DNA of 64,000 nt, from NCBI GenBank assembly GCA_958352855.1, contig CATWQE010000007.1:1-64000 (forward strand), given 5' to 3'. Every line of letters begins with the position of its first letter. Position 1 is the first letter of the stretch. Shown in pieces: positions 42,636-52,327 of this stretch. Under the pieces are notes generated by a model. That model saw only the letters and a list, made by a program, of their open reading frames with translations, was not told the DNA's origin and made no database searches. The DNA comes from an uncultured Bacillota bacterium (GTDB lineage Bacteria > Bacillota > Clostridia > Lachnospirales > Lachnospiraceae). The translations under genes were made by a program, and so were the position numbers.

Positions 42636-43469
42636 ATGAGTCAGAAGAGAAAGAAACTGGTTATAAAGATAATTGCACATACAATATTAATATTGGGTTC
42701 TTTAACAATGTTGGTTCCTTTTATATGGATGCTTTCGTCTTCCTTAAAGAATTTAGGTGAAGTTTTCGTGTTTCCACCAACCTTATTTGGTGAGCGGCTT
42801 GTTTGGGAAAATTACACTCAAATTTCCAGCAGATTTGATTATTTTGCATATTTTTTGAATAGTGTTAAAGTGTCAGCATGGGTTGTTATTTTTCAGGTGT
42901 TTACCTCAGCAACCGCTGGATATGTTTTTGCAAAAATGAATTTTAAAGGGAGAGATAAGATATTTTCATTGTATTTAGCAACCATGATGATTCCATTTCA
43001 TGTGACTGTTATTACAAATTATCTACAGATGTCCATGTATGGCTTAGTAAATACATTATGGTCATTGATGCTTCCTGCGTCTGTTTCAGCATTTGGAACA
43101 TTCCTTATGAGACAATTTTTTATTACTGTTCCAAATGAATTGGTAGAAGCTGCTAAGATTGATGGATGTAATCCATTTACTACCTTTATTAAAATTGCTT
43201 TTCCAATGGCAAAATCTACTATTGCAACGCTTTGTATTTTTTGTTTTATGAATGTGTGGAATGACTACTTTACACCATTGATTTATATTAATGATGCGAG
43301 AAAATATACACTACCGTTAGGGCTTGCTAGTATGAAGGGAATGTATTCTACAGATTGGCCAGTGCTTATGGCATCTTCGGTTATTGCTGTACTTCCAGTG
43401 CTTATTGCATTCCTTTGTGCCCAGGATGCATTTGTAAAAGGTGTTATGATGTCAGGGATGAAAGATTGA
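42636..43469 (+). CDS. Sugar ABC transporter permease, second subunit
   Basis: A 277-residue protein with six helices and the EAA loop LVEAAKIDGCNPFTTFIKIA (about 169-188). GGAGGGAG lies before the ATG. The C-terminus (FVKGVMMSGMKD) is the usual tail of the MalG/UgpE group. The GH127 enzyme starts 17 bases after its stop, so import and cleavage are co-expressed. The operon has no ATPase gene. Confidence 0.9.
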   Translation: MSQKRKKLVIKIIAHTILILGSLTMLVPFIWMLSSSLKNLGEVFVFPPTLFGERLVWENYTQISSRFDYFAYFLNSVKVSAWVVIFQVFTSATAGYVFAKMNFKGRDKIFSLYLATMMIPFHVTVITNYLQMSMYGLVNTLWSLMLPASVSAFGTFLMRQFFITVPNELVEAAKIDGCNPFTTFIKIAFPMAKSTIATLCIFCFMNVWNDYFTPLIYINDARKYTLPLGLASMKGMYSTDWPVLMASSVIAVLPVLIAFLCAQDAFVKGVMMSGMKD

Positions 43470-43486
43470 TGAAAAGGAGAGAAAAT

Positions 43487-45430
43487 ATGTTAGAAAAAAA
43501 ATTAAGACCATTTCGTTTAGATCATATTGAAATTCAGGATAAATTCTGGAAAGAATATATGGAGTTGGTGAGAAAACATGTGATTCCATATCAGTGGGAA
43601 GCATTAAATGATAGAATTAAAGATGCGGAACCGAGTGGTTGTATTCGAAACTTTCGTGTGGCTTCGAAACAAGAAGAAGGAGAATTTTATGGCATGGTAT
43701 TTCAGGATAGCGATGTTTATAAATGGTTGGAAGCGGTTGCATATTCTTTGATGTGGCATCCGGACGAAGCGTTGGAAAAAACAGCAGATGATGTTATAGA
43801 TTTAATTGGAGCGGCACAACAGCCAGATGGATATCTGGATACCTATTATATTATCAATGGACTGGAAAAAAGGTTTACAAATCTTATGGATAATCATGAA
43901 TTATATTGCTTAGGACATATGGTGGAAGGTGCTGTTGCTTATTATAATGCAACTGGAAAAAGAAAATTTTTAGATATCGCCATTGGCTATGCAGATTGTG
44001 TATATGAAAATTTGGGCGTGGAAGAAGGAAAAATACCAGGTTATCCAGGACACGAAGTTGCAGAAATGGCCTTAGTCGCTTTATATGGTATTACAAAGGA
44101 TGAAAAACATTTAAAACTGGCAAAATATTTTGTTGATCAGAGAGGTCAGTTACCGCTGTTTTTTGATATAGAAAGTGAAAAAAATGGGAATACTTGTTAT
44201 TGGGATGACTCATATATGAAAAAACAGTATTATCAGGCTGGAAAACCAGTAAGAGAGCAGGAAGTTGCTGAAGGACATGCAGTGCGTGCTGTATATTTAT
44301 ATTCAGGGATGGCTGATGTTGCAAGTGCTTGTGAAGATGAGGAACTCTTTCACGTTTGCGAAAAACTATGGGAGAATATCGTAACAAAACAAATGTATGT
44401 AACAGGCGCTATTGGTGCAACACAACACGGAGAAGCTTTTACATTCGATTATGATTTACCAAATGATACAATTTACGCAGAAACTTGTGCAGCAATCGGT
44501 TTAATTTTCTTTTCCAGAAGAATGTTTGAAATTACAAAAGACAGTAAATATATGGACGTTATAGAACGTTGCTTATTTAATGGTGTGATTAGTGGAATGT
44601 CTTTGGATGGAAAGCGTTTCTTTTATGTGAATCCGTTGGAAGTGAACCCAGAAGCATCGGAAAAAGACTATAACAAAAAACATGTAAAACCAGAACGCCA
44701 GAAATGGTTTGGATGTTCCTGTTGTCCTCCTAATATCGCAAGACTTCTATCTTCTATAGGTGGTTATGCATATGAGTGTAATGAGAACTCTGTATATATG
44801 AATTTGTTTGTTGGAGGAAAAATAAAAGCTGTCTTAAACGGGAAGAAGAATGTGTTCAAAGTAGAAACAGAGTATCCGTGGAATGGTACTGTAGAAATTA
44901 ATGTAGAAAACGAAGAGGATAGTGCGTTTACTTATGCAATCAGAATTCCGAATTGGTGTGAAAAATATAAGCTTACAATTAATGGTGAAATAGAAGAGTA
45001 TAATCTGGAAAAAGGTTATATTATGCTGGAACGCGAATGGAGAAATGGGGATAAGATTGTGTTATCTATGGATATGCCAGTAGTGTTGGTGGAAGCAAAT
45101 CCAAAAGTAAGAGAAGATATTGGAAAAGTAGCTGTTATGAGAGGACCGATTGTATATTGTGTGGAAGAGGTGGATAATGGGGCACAGCTTCAGGAGGTTT
45201 ATTTGGAAGAATCCCCTGAGTTTGATGTTTGCTTTGAAGAGAATTTATTAAAAGGAGTGGTCACATTGACGACAGAAGGTAAGCGTGTTTCTGAAAATGG
45301 CTGGAGTGAAGTGTCATTGTACCGTACATATAAAGGAAAAGAATATCAGAAACAACAATTAAAATTTATTCCATATTATTCATGGACAAACAGAGGTGTA
45401 GGTGAAATGTCTGTGTGGGTAAGAATTTAA
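43487..45430 (+). CDS. GH127 beta-L-arabinofuranosidase
   Basis: Releases L-arabinose from beta-linked arabinofuranosides such as those on plant hydroxyproline-rich glycoproteins. The zinc/thiolate site of this family is visible: Glu332 and Cys334 (YAETCAA), Cys412 and Cys413 (GCSCCPPN), spaced as Glu338/Cys340/Cys417/Cys418 in Bifidobacterium HypBA1, where Cys417 is the nucleophile. The 647-residue length is typical. The start at 43487 follows AAAGGAGAG; longer frames overlap the permease. No signal peptide, so it acts on imported sugar. Confidence 0.92.
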   Translation: MLEKKLRPFRLDHIEIQDKFWKEYMELVRKHVIPYQWEALNDRIKDAEPSGCIRNFRVASKQEEGEFYGMVFQDSDVYKWLEAVAYSLMWHPDEALEKTADDVIDLIGAAQQPDGYLDTYYIINGLEKRFTNLMDNHELYCLGHMVEGAVAYYNATGKRKFLDIAIGYADCVYENLGVEEGKIPGYPGHEVAEMALVALYGITKDEKHLKLAKYFVDQRGQLPLFFDIESEKNGNTCYWDDSYMKKQYYQAGKPVREQEVAEGHAVRAVYLYSGMADVASACEDEELFHVCEKLWENIVTKQMYVTGAIGATQHGEAFTFDYDLPNDTIYAETCAAIGLIFFSRRMFEITKDSKYMDVIERCLFNGVISGMSLDGKRFFYVNPLEVNPEASEKDYNKKHVKPERQKWFGCSCCPPNIARLLSSIGGYAYECNENSVYMNLFVGGKIKAVLNGKKNVFKVETEYPWNGTVEINVENEEDSAFTYAIRIPNWCEKYKLTINGEIEEYNLEKGYIMLEREWRNGDKIVLSMDMPVVLVEANPKVREDIGKVAVMRGPIVYCVEEVDNGAQLQEVYLEESPEFDVCFEENLLKGVVTLTTEGKRVSENGWSEVSLYRTYKGKEYQKQQLKFIPYYSWTNRGVGEMSVWVRI

Positions 45431-45445
45431 CAGGAGATGAGTATT

Positions 45446-46087
45446 ATGAGTTTTATGGAATATGATTCACCAATCATGACGGGGATTAATAAGGTTGTGG
45501 ATATTTTGTTGCTAAGCTGTTTATGGTTTGTTTGTTGCATTCCAATTATTACGATTGGGGTATCCACTACAGCTTTGTACTATACGTCGGTAAAATCTAT
45601 AAGAAAGAGCAGAGGATATATAGTAAAGACGTTTTTCCATGCTTTCCGCATAAATTTTTGGCCAGCTACGCGTATGTGGCTTCTGTTTGCTCTTGGAATT
45701 GTACTGTTTTATATTAATTTTATTTTTGCATCACTTTTAAAGGATAAGAGCTTTCAGTTTTTTGTTGCAACATTTTATTATGCATTGGCCTTTGCTGTAT
45801 TGAGTATAGGGTGCTATGCTTTTCCTGTATTATCTAGATGCAGTATGAAGTGCGGGGAAATTATGAGGTTTTCGGCAGGGTTAATGGTGAAACATTTTCC
45901 ATCGACTCTAGTAATGACAGTGATTGTAGTGGTAAGCGTATATATTATGTGGATGGTTCCTATTTTTGTGTTTTGCTTACCGGCTGTTGGAAGTTTCTTT
46001 TTTTCCTTTTTTATGGAAAAGATATTAATTCGTTATACACCTGAAACAGAAAGAAGTGGATGGTATGCTGAGCAAGATATGAATTAG
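45446..46087 (+). CDS. YesL family (DUF624) membrane protein
   Basis: This 213-residue protein has five or six membrane helices and the family opening YDSPIMTGINKVVDILLLSC, then CCIPIITIGVSTTALYY. YesL proteins occur beside glycan importers and YesMN systems in Firmicutes; their role is unknown, perhaps aiding the transporter. The start at 45446 is preferred to 45437 because CAGGAG touches the latter. Placed between two GH127-type genes in the operon. Confidence 0.88.
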   Translation: MSFMEYDSPIMTGINKVVDILLLSCLWFVCCIPIITIGVSTTALYYTSVKSIRKSRGYIVKTFFHAFRINFWPATRMWLLFALGIVLFYINFIFASLLKDKSFQFFVATFYYALAFAVLSIGCYAFPVLSRCSMKCGEIMRFSAGLMVKHFPSTLVMTVIVVVSVYIMWMVPIFVFCLPAVGSFFFSFFMEKILIRYTPETERSGWYAEQDMN

Positions 46088-46102
46088 CTAGGAGGTGTTT
46101 TG

Positions 46103-47980
46103 ATGGGCTGTTTAAAGGAGATAAAAGGAAGAAATGTTATAATATACGATGAAGAATTGCTTCGTCGTAGAGAGGAAAATAAGAAATATTTACTTGAGCT
46201 TGAAAATGATAATCTATTGATTTCTTATACATTAGAGGCTGGACTTTATAAAACAGCAGAAATACCAAAAGGAATTCATGGAGGGTGGGAATCACCGCTC
46301 TGTGAATTGAGAGGACACTTTCTAGGACATTGGCTTTCAGCGGCAGCCATGCATTATGAAGCTACTGGAAACCAAGTGGTTAAAGCAAAAGCGGATGAAA
46401 TTGTAGAAATTTTAGCAAAATGCCAAGAAGAAAATGGAGGAAGATGGGTAGCATCTATTCCAGAGAAATATCTGTATAGAATAGGCAATAAAAAACCAGT
46501 ATGGGCACCACAATATACGATACATAAGACGTTTATGGGGTTATTGGACATGTATGAATTGGCCGGAAATGAACAGGCTCTTGAAATTGCGGTTCGGTTC
46601 GGAGAATGGTTTTATGATTGGAGTGGACGGTACAGTACGGAACAGTTTCAGCAAATTTTAGATGTGGAAACAGGAGGGATGCTGGAAATTTGGGCAATTT
46701 TGTACAGACTGACTCAGAAAGATATCTTTCGTGAACTTATGGATAGGTATTATAGGAAAAGTCTTTTTGATGGTCTTCTAGAAGGAAAAGACGTATTAAC
46801 GAATATGCATGCAAATACGACTATTCCAGAAATATTAGGCGCAGCAGCATGTTATGAAGTCACGGGGGAAGAGAAGTTTTTTGAGATTACAGAAGCTTAT
46901 TGGAATGAAGCAGTTACTATGAAAGGAAGTTATGCAACTGGAGGGCAGACATGTGGTGAAATATGGAGTCCAGATAAAAACCTTGCGGTGCGTCTTGGAG
47001 ATAAAAATCAGGAACATTGCACGGTTTACAACATGATGCGCCTTGCAGATTTCCTGTTTCGCCATACTGGAAAAGCTGAGTATATGGACTATTGGGAAAA
47101 AAATCTTTATAATGGAATTATGGCACAGGGGTATTGGAAAGGGAGTTTTACTCATGGAAGAAAATCAGAATATCCAACACAAGGGCTGTTGACTTACTTT
47201 CTTCCGTTGCGTTCAGGAGGACAAAAGGCATGGAGTTCCAGAACACAGGACTTTTTTTGCTGCCATGGTTCTCTGGTGCAAGCAAATGCCGCACATAATA
47301 AAGGAATTTATTATGAAAGTGATAATCAGTTATATATCTGCCAATATTTTAATTCAGATTATGATGGTGAAATCAATGGACAGAAAGTTACTGTAAAACA
47401 GAGAATTAATTTACTGAATGGGAGTGCCCATTTAGCGAGTGATTCTACAGGACATCAGAAAATTAATAGTATTTGTGTGGAAAATCCTAATAATCCAAGA
47501 AAACTGGTGTGTGATTTTTATATAAAAACCGAGACAAAAAAAGAATTAGAAATTTTAATTCGTATTCCTCTGTGGATTAATGGAAAACTAGTTCTTCGTA
47601 TTAATGGTGAAGAAGTAGATTCAGAATATAAACCAGGAACTTTTGTAAGCATTAAACGAGTATGGAAAGACGATATAATTCACTTAGAATTAGGAAAGAA
47701 AATTTCCGTAGATTATCTTCCAGGAGCTGAAAATACGGTGGCATTTTTAGATGGACCAGTTTTGCTTGCAGGTTTATGTGATGAGGAACGTGTTTTATAT
47801 ATCGATAAAGAATTGCCAGAAGAATTGCTTGTGGCAGATAATGAACGTGAATGGGGAAACTGGATGAATACATACAAAACAGTACATCAAGCTAGAGGTA
47901 TTAGATTTATACCGTTGTATCAAGTAGGTTATGAGAAATATGCAGTATATTTTCCTATCGAAAGTAGAAAATACAGTTAG
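46103..47980 (+). CDS. Second beta-L-arabinofuranosidase-like enzyme (DUF1680; GH127/GH146 type)
   Basis: This 625-residue protein keeps the Glu-x-Cys and Cys-Cys site: Glu304-His-Cys306 in QEHCTVYNM and Cys386-Cys387 in FFCCHGSL. The N-terminal GGWESPLCELRGHFLGHWLS block is as in GH146 and related enzymes, unlike the first enzyme, so it probably cuts a different linkage of the same arabinan or glycoprotein. The ATG at 46103 has AGGAGGT before it. It ends the operon; a terminator follows. No signal peptide. Confidence 0.87.
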   Translation: MGCLKEIKGRNVIIYDEELLRRREENKKYLLELENDNLLISYTLEAGLYKTAEIPKGIHGGWESPLCELRGHFLGHWLSAAAMHYEATGNQVVKAKADEIVEILAKCQEENGGRWVASIPEKYLYRIGNKKPVWAPQYTIHKTFMGLLDMYELAGNEQALEIAVRFGEWFYDWSGRYSTEQFQQILDVETGGMLEIWAILYRLTQKDIFRELMDRYYRKSLFDGLLEGKDVLTNMHANTTIPEILGAAACYEVTGEEKFFEITEAYWNEAVTMKGSYATGGQTCGEIWSPDKNLAVRLGDKNQEHCTVYNMMRLADFLFRHTGKAEYMDYWEKNLYNGIMAQGYWKGSFTHGRKSEYPTQGLLTYFLPLRSGGQKAWSSRTQDFFCCHGSLVQANAAHNKGIYYESDNQLYICQYFNSDYDGEINGQKVTVKQRINLLNGSAHLASDSTGHQKINSICVENPNNPRKLVCDFYIKTETKKELEILIRIPLWINGKLVLRINGEEVDSEYKPGTFVSIKRVWKDDIIHLELGKKISVDYLPGAENTVAFLDGPVLLAGLCDEERVLYIDKELPEELLVADNEREWGNWMNTYKTVHQARGIRFIPLYQVGYEKYAVYFPIESRKYS

Positions 47981-48053
47981 AGATTAAAAGTATAAGGACA
48001 GAATTAATAATTAGACACTACTGTTAGACAGTCGGTCCAGATTTATATAGTTA

Positions 48054-48102
48054 CAAAAAAGTAACCGTAATCCTTTCATATAGGAAAACGGTTACTTTTT
48101 TT
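48054..48102. terminator. Bidirectional terminator between two convergent operons
   Basis: AAAAAAGTAACCGT pairs with ACGGTTACTTTTTT (48088-48101). It ends the arabinofuranoside operon and the acetylation cassette. Confidence 0.85.
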
Positions 48103-48106
48103 GCAT

Positions 48107-49321
48107 TTATTCCGCTGCTAATACATCCCCAAGAGAGGTGTCTCCCATGAAGGTATTTACATTGTAGAGGAATAGAATGTCGGTGATTTCGTTGTCTGTA
48201 ATCAGGCTTTCAATATTGTCATAGTAATATCTTGGGTCAATGACAATGATGTTTCTGTAGTAAGGCACCAGGAAAGGAATGAAGCAGTTTGCGTAGGAAT
48301 CTTTGAAAAGCAAGAGATTTTTCTTTCCCTCCATAGGTGTGGAAATATCAACGCGGGAGTGGTTTCCACCGAAGAATACTTCGTATTTATCTTTGTTTTC
48401 CAAAGCAGCGCTTTCATACATGGAAGCGGTCCGCTTTCCTTCATCTACAAAATTTACCACACAGTCTGTATTTACATTCTGAGGAATGTATAATTCAATG
48501 GTATCCATACCTTTATCGTAGCCGCTTTTGGAGGTTAATGTCCCCTGGAAGCTGTGGGTTACAGGATAAATGGTGTACTCCTGGGTTGGACTGTCAATGC
48601 CAAGGGCAGTGCTGAGAGCGTCAAAGGCATATTTAGCGCCCAGGGTTGTCCAGTGATGGTCTGTTTTGTAATAGATTTCTTCATCCTTATGTGATGTCAT
48701 GGTTTTTGTCAGGTCTACAAAATTAAGTGAAGTACCTACTGCGCTCTGGACATACTTAATGTCTGCTTCCTGGTCTCTTACCGGGGCATTTCTGGGAATC
48801 AGATGGTCATATACATAAGCCGCATTGGGAATCAGGGTCATAACGGTGTTGATATCCGGATGGCTGGCAGCGAAGTTGCTGATAGCGTCCAGGTTATTAT
48901 CCAGGGCTTTCTGGTTTGGCGCGCCTGGGATTTCCATGAGATGGTCCTTTTTGCCAATATAGACGCCGTTGGATTCGCGTTTTCCAAGAGCCAGGTCTTC
49001 TAAAACTTTTAAGTTAATCCATTTATCCCGGATAAAAAACTGGTCTGTTACATAGTCTTCCATGTCTTTCATGTATTTTCCACTGGCCAGGTTTGCCATG
49101 GAAAATTCAGGCTTTTGAGCCAGCATACGGTTTTCAGATTCTGAATACTTTTTGTCTTTGCTAAAGAGGTTAAAGGCAAAAGCAATAATCAGAAAAAACA
49201 GAAAGATACCAGCCATTTTAAAATAGATTTTGGAACTCCGCTGATAAAAGAGCTTTTCTTTTCTGCGTCTTTTTTCTTCCGGAGTCATTTTTCTTTTATG
49301 AGGATGTCTTTGGTTTTCCAT
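48107..49321 (-). CDS. DHHW family protein (AlgJ/AlgX-like), polysaccharide O-acetylation
   Basis: This 404-residue protein has a basic cytoplasmic start, one membrane helix (about 37-55), and an extracellular domain with YYKTDHHWTTLGA, the motif for which the family is named (Asp-His of an SGNH-like triad), plus LLLFKDSYANCFIPFL with the Ser. Such proteins transfer or process acetyl groups with an MBOAT partner. The start at 49321 has AGGAGG; the frame from 49378 overlaps the MBOAT gene. Last of four genes in the minus-strand cassette. Confidence 0.88.
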   Translation of the reverse strand: MENQRHPHKRKMTPEEKRRRKEKLFYQRSSKIYFKMAGIFLFFLIIAFAFNLFSKDKKYSESENRMLAQKPEFSMANLASGKYMKDMEDYVTDQFFIRDKWINLKVLEDLALGKRESNGVYIGKKDHLMEIPGAPNQKALDNNLDAISNFAASHPDINTVMTLIPNAAYVYDHLIPRNAPVRDQEADIKYVQSAVGTSLNFVDLTKTMTSHKDEEIYYKTDHHWTTLGAKYAFDALSTALGIDSPTQEYTIYPVTHSFQGTLTSKSGYDKGMDTIELYIPQNVNTDCVVNFVDEGKRTASMYESAALENKDKYEVFFGGNHSRVDISTPMEGKKNLLLFKDSYANCFIPFLVPYYRNIIVIDPRYYYDNIESLITDNEITDILFLYNVNTFMGDTSLGDVLAAE

Positions 49322-49340
49322 ATTTTTGTATCGCCTCCTG

Positions 49341-50753
49341 TCAGAATCGGAAATAGAGGAATGGATTATAAGTTGCATTTACCAGGTAGGCAATGGAAAA
49401 AATAAAAATTGCTGTATAAATCACTGCTGCAGCTACAGAAGGATATTTACCTTTCTGTAAGGTGAAGCGGCGGAACTTTTTCCATAGCCATGGAGTGGAG
49501 CACAGAGCGCAGATTATAAGGAGAATCAGGTTTTGTGCCAGATAGTAAAGTCCTGTAGAATCAATAAAGCCGCTGCCGCCGATTCCAAACATATTTCCTA
49601 TGTATACAAAGGCATCTTTTAAGGTTGGTGAGAAGAATAATACCCATCCAAACAGAACCAGAATGAAACAATAGGCCTGCTGTGCCTTGGCCGGAAGTTT
49701 TTCAAGCTTTGGAGCCAGGAAGAGTTTTTCTGCCAGTAAAAGAAGTCCATAGTAAAGTCCCCAGAGCATGAAGTTCCAGGCAGCGCCATGCCAGAAACCA
49801 GTGAGCATCCATACGATTAAAATATTACGGATATGTTTGCCTTTAGACACGCGGTTTCCCCCCAGAGGGATGTAAACATATTCCCGAAACCAGGTTCCCA
49901 GTGAAATGTGCCATCTTCTCCAGAATTCAGTAACACTTTTGGAAATATAAGGGTAATCAAAGTTTTTAATAAATTCAAATCCGAACATTTTTCCAAGCCC
50001 AATGGCCATATCGGAATAACCGCCGAAATCGAAATAAATCTGCATTGCATAGGCAATACATCCAATCCATGCTGTGAGAACAGAACGCTCTGCAGGAAGG
50101 ATGGCGGCAATGGCGTCATAAGTCATACCAATATTGTTCGCAAGAAGCACTTTTTTTCCAAGACCTCTTAAGAACCAGGAAACGCCCTGACCGAATTTGT
50201 AAAGGGAATGGGTACGTTTGCTAAGCTGTGCATCCACATCGGTATACCGAACAATAGGGCCGGCAATAAGCTGTGGAAACATGGTTACATAAGCGCCGAA
50301 GGAAACAAAGTTCTTCTGTACAGGCACAACTCCCTTATATACGTCAATAATGTAGGAGAGGGTCTGGAAGGTATAAAAGGAAATACCGATGGGCAGGGAC
50401 AATTCCCTGTACGGAATTTCAAAGGGCAGAATAGCATTTAAGTTATTTACAAGGAATCCGTAGTATTTAAAGAATCCTAAAATTGCCAGGTTTACAATTA
50501 CAGTAAACCAGAAACTGTACCTTAGCATCTTTGTATTTTCATTTTGCCGGTATCCGTCGATTTCGATACCGCTTAAATAGTTGAACACAATACTAAAGAG
50601 CATGAGGAATACATATACAGGTTCTCCCCAGGCATAGAAAATCAGGCTGCATAATAAGAGCATGAAGTTCTTAAACTTCCAGGGTACAACATAGTACAGG
50701 AAGAGTGTTATGGGAAGAAATACAAACAGAAAGAAAATACTGCTGAAAATCAT
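49341..50753 (-). CDS. MBOAT family acyltransferase (AlgI/DltB-like)
   Basis: A 470-residue membrane protein with about ten helices, including the MBOAT block RRWHISLGTWFREYVYIPLG (about 278-297) and the active His in GFWHGAAWNF. It moves acyl groups from a cytoplasmic donor to a carrier or polymer on the outside. AAAGGA precedes the ATG. The neighbours DHHW and SGNH proteins point to O-acetylation of a surface polysaccharide, not D-alanylation, since no dltA or dltC is near. Confidence 0.92.
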   Translation of the reverse strand: MIFSSIFFLFVFLPITLFLYYVVPWKFKNFMLLLCSLIFYAWGEPVYVFLMLFSIVFNYLSGIEIDGYRQNENTKMLRYSFWFTVIVNLAILGFFKYYGFLVNNLNAILPFEIPYRELSLPIGISFYTFQTLSYIIDVYKGVVPVQKNFVSFGAYVTMFPQLIAGPIVRYTDVDAQLSKRTHSLYKFGQGVSWFLRGLGKKVLLANNIGMTYDAIAAILPAERSVLTAWIGCIAYAMQIYFDFGGYSDMAIGLGKMFGFEFIKNFDYPYISKSVTEFWRRWHISLGTWFREYVYIPLGGNRVSKGKHIRNILIVWMLTGFWHGAAWNFMLWGLYYGLLLLAEKLFLAPKLEKLPAKAQQAYCFILVLFGWVLFFSPTLKDAFVYIGNMFGIGGSGFIDSTGLYYLAQNLILLIICALCSTPWLWKKFRRFTLQKGKYPSVAAAVIYTAIFIFSIAYLVNATYNPFLYFRF

Positions 50754-50790
50754 ACTTTTTTATCCTTTCATTTTTATGGTTATTACATTT

Positions 50791-51273
50791 TTAAAGGCTG
50801 TTGCGGAAAGCCTGGTCAGCCTTCGTGGCATCTGGATGGACGATATAGAGAATAAAGTTTCCCTGTACATCCAGGATGTGGTTTTCCAGCATATCAAACT
50901 GTTCAATCCCATAACCTTCAAAACTGGATTTCTGAGTTTCCAGGCGGCTGTTAATAGCCTTTGTAACCGCCTCCGCCTGAGAGCTGTCCTTTAATTTCAC
51001 AATCAGAAGCTCCTGGGCATTCATATTTGTCTCTGGTGCATATAAGGTGACGCCTTCATAATCGCTGGCATTTAATCCATAGAATTTCTTAAACATACGG
51101 TTGTTGCTCTCTGCCATTCCTTCCACTTTGATGGATTTTACCACCTTGTCGGTTACGGTTTTCAAAGATGCTTTGCTTTCCTTGTCTCCCATCTGGAGAA
51201 AAACAATAAAGGCAAAGAGAATTACAACCATAGCTACCCGTATGGGTGTCAAAAAGGAAATTTTCTTATTCAT
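50791..51273 (-). CDS. DUF4358 membrane-anchored protein
   Basis: This 160-residue protein has one N-terminal helix (TPIRVAMVVILFAFIVFLQM, 9-28) and an extracellular domain with FYGLNASDYEGVTLY and ELLIVKLKDSSQAEAV, blocks I recall from DUF4358. Function unknown. The start overlaps the end of the SGNH gene by 8 bases, so the two are coupled, and it precedes the MBOAT gene. It may be an accessory subunit of the acetylation complex. Confidence 0.8.
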   Translation of the reverse strand: MNKKISFLTPIRVAMVVILFAFIVFLQMGDKESKASLKTVTDKVVKSIKVEGMAESNNRMFKKFYGLNASDYEGVTLYAPETNMNAQELLIVKLKDSSQAEAVTKAINSRLETQKSSFEGYGIEQFDMLENHILDVQGNFILYIVHPDATKADQAFRNSL

Positions 51274-52087
51274 TTTCTGTTACCTCCATAATGATAGCGT
51301 TACCCCAGTACAGGTAAAATTCTTTTCGCATATGGATACCATCCACGTCATAGAGATCCTTATGTTCTTCCACTTCCTCCGTAATATCAATAAAAGGAAC
51401 TCCTGTTTCTTCAAAATGCGCCTTTAGCTGTTCATTCCAATCGGGGATTTCCCGCCATTTTTCAGATTTCTGGAAAGCAGGATCCGTAGCAGGAATAATA
51501 GAGTTTACATATACCGTAGCATCTGGTAAAGCATCCTGGAGCTGCTGGATCATCTGGTCATATTCTGTTATATATTCTTCGCAGGTTTTCCAGAACCCAA
51601 TGTTCATATCGTTGATACCAAAGCAGAGGATAATGGTAGATGGATTTACAGCTTTGATACTATCTATGTATTCCGGTATTTTCCGAATGGTAGCCCCTGC
51701 ATCAGCAAATACGCGGCTGTCATCCACGCAGTCAAAAACTTCAAAGCCTACTGCGCGGGAGTCTCCAAGAATCACAGAGTCATTAAACTGTGCCCATACA
51801 TTGATTTCACCGCTTTCCAAAGCTGCTTTTCTCTCAGCTTTTTTAATTTCTTTGATTTCCTGTTCGATTTCACTGATATCCTTTTTTTCCAGGGATTTAA
51901 TATAGGAAACCCCTTCTTTGATTCCTTCGGTGTTGACTTTTTTACCGGAGGTAACCAGGGAAATAATGGCAATAATAATAGCAGCTACTGCAACCGCCTC
52001 TAAAACCAGCCGTTTACGGGGATTGCGAATCTGCCGCTTTACCCATCGAGTTATAGAACGATAGGATTCATATAGTTTTTTCTTCAT
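51266..52087 (-). CDS. Membrane-anchored SGNH/GDSL hydrolase
   Basis: This 273-residue protein has a basic start, one membrane helix (about 29-47), a coiled coil rich in Lys and Glu (about 65-95), then the SGNH fold: VILGDSRAVGF (nucleophile Ser), FGINDMNIGFW (Asn block) and YDVDGIHMRKEFY (Asp/His). It may be an acetylesterase or acetyltransferase for the same polymer. First gene of the cassette, preceded by AAGGGG. Confidence 0.88.
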   Translation of the reverse strand: MKKKLYESYRSITRWVKRQIRNPRKRLVLEAVAVAAIIIAIISLVTSGKKVNTEGIKEGVSYIKSLEKKDISEIEQEIKEIKKAERKAALESGEINVWAQFNDSVILGDSRAVGFEVFDCVDDSRVFADAGATIRKIPEYIDSIKAVNPSTIILCFGINDMNIGFWKTCEEYITEYDQMIQQLQDALPDATVYVNSIIPATDPAFQKSEKWREIPDWNEQLKAHFEETGVPFIDITEEVEEHKDLYDVDGIHMRKEFYLYWGNAIIMEVTENE

Positions 52088-52257
52088 TTTAGATTTGCCC
52101 CTTATCTATCTTTATCAATATTTAACTAAAAATAATCCTTACTATTTATAATATATCGAATTCGTCAAGAGTGCAATATGCGACAGTATTTGACATAGAG
52201 AAATTTTTGGGATTTTTCACAAGAAATTGGTCAATTTTTTGGGTGGGAAATTTGTGG

Positions 52258-52287
52258 TTGTATTCTTTTGGATTTTTATGCTATAGT
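52258..52287 (+). promoter_or_regulatory. Possible promoter of the second MATE gene
   Basis: TTGTAT (52258-52263), 18 bases, TATAGT (52282-52287), 40 bases before the ATG. Confidence 0.4.
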
Positions 52288-52327
52288 AGGAACATTAGCA
52301 ATATTTACAAATGAGGGAGAAATACGA

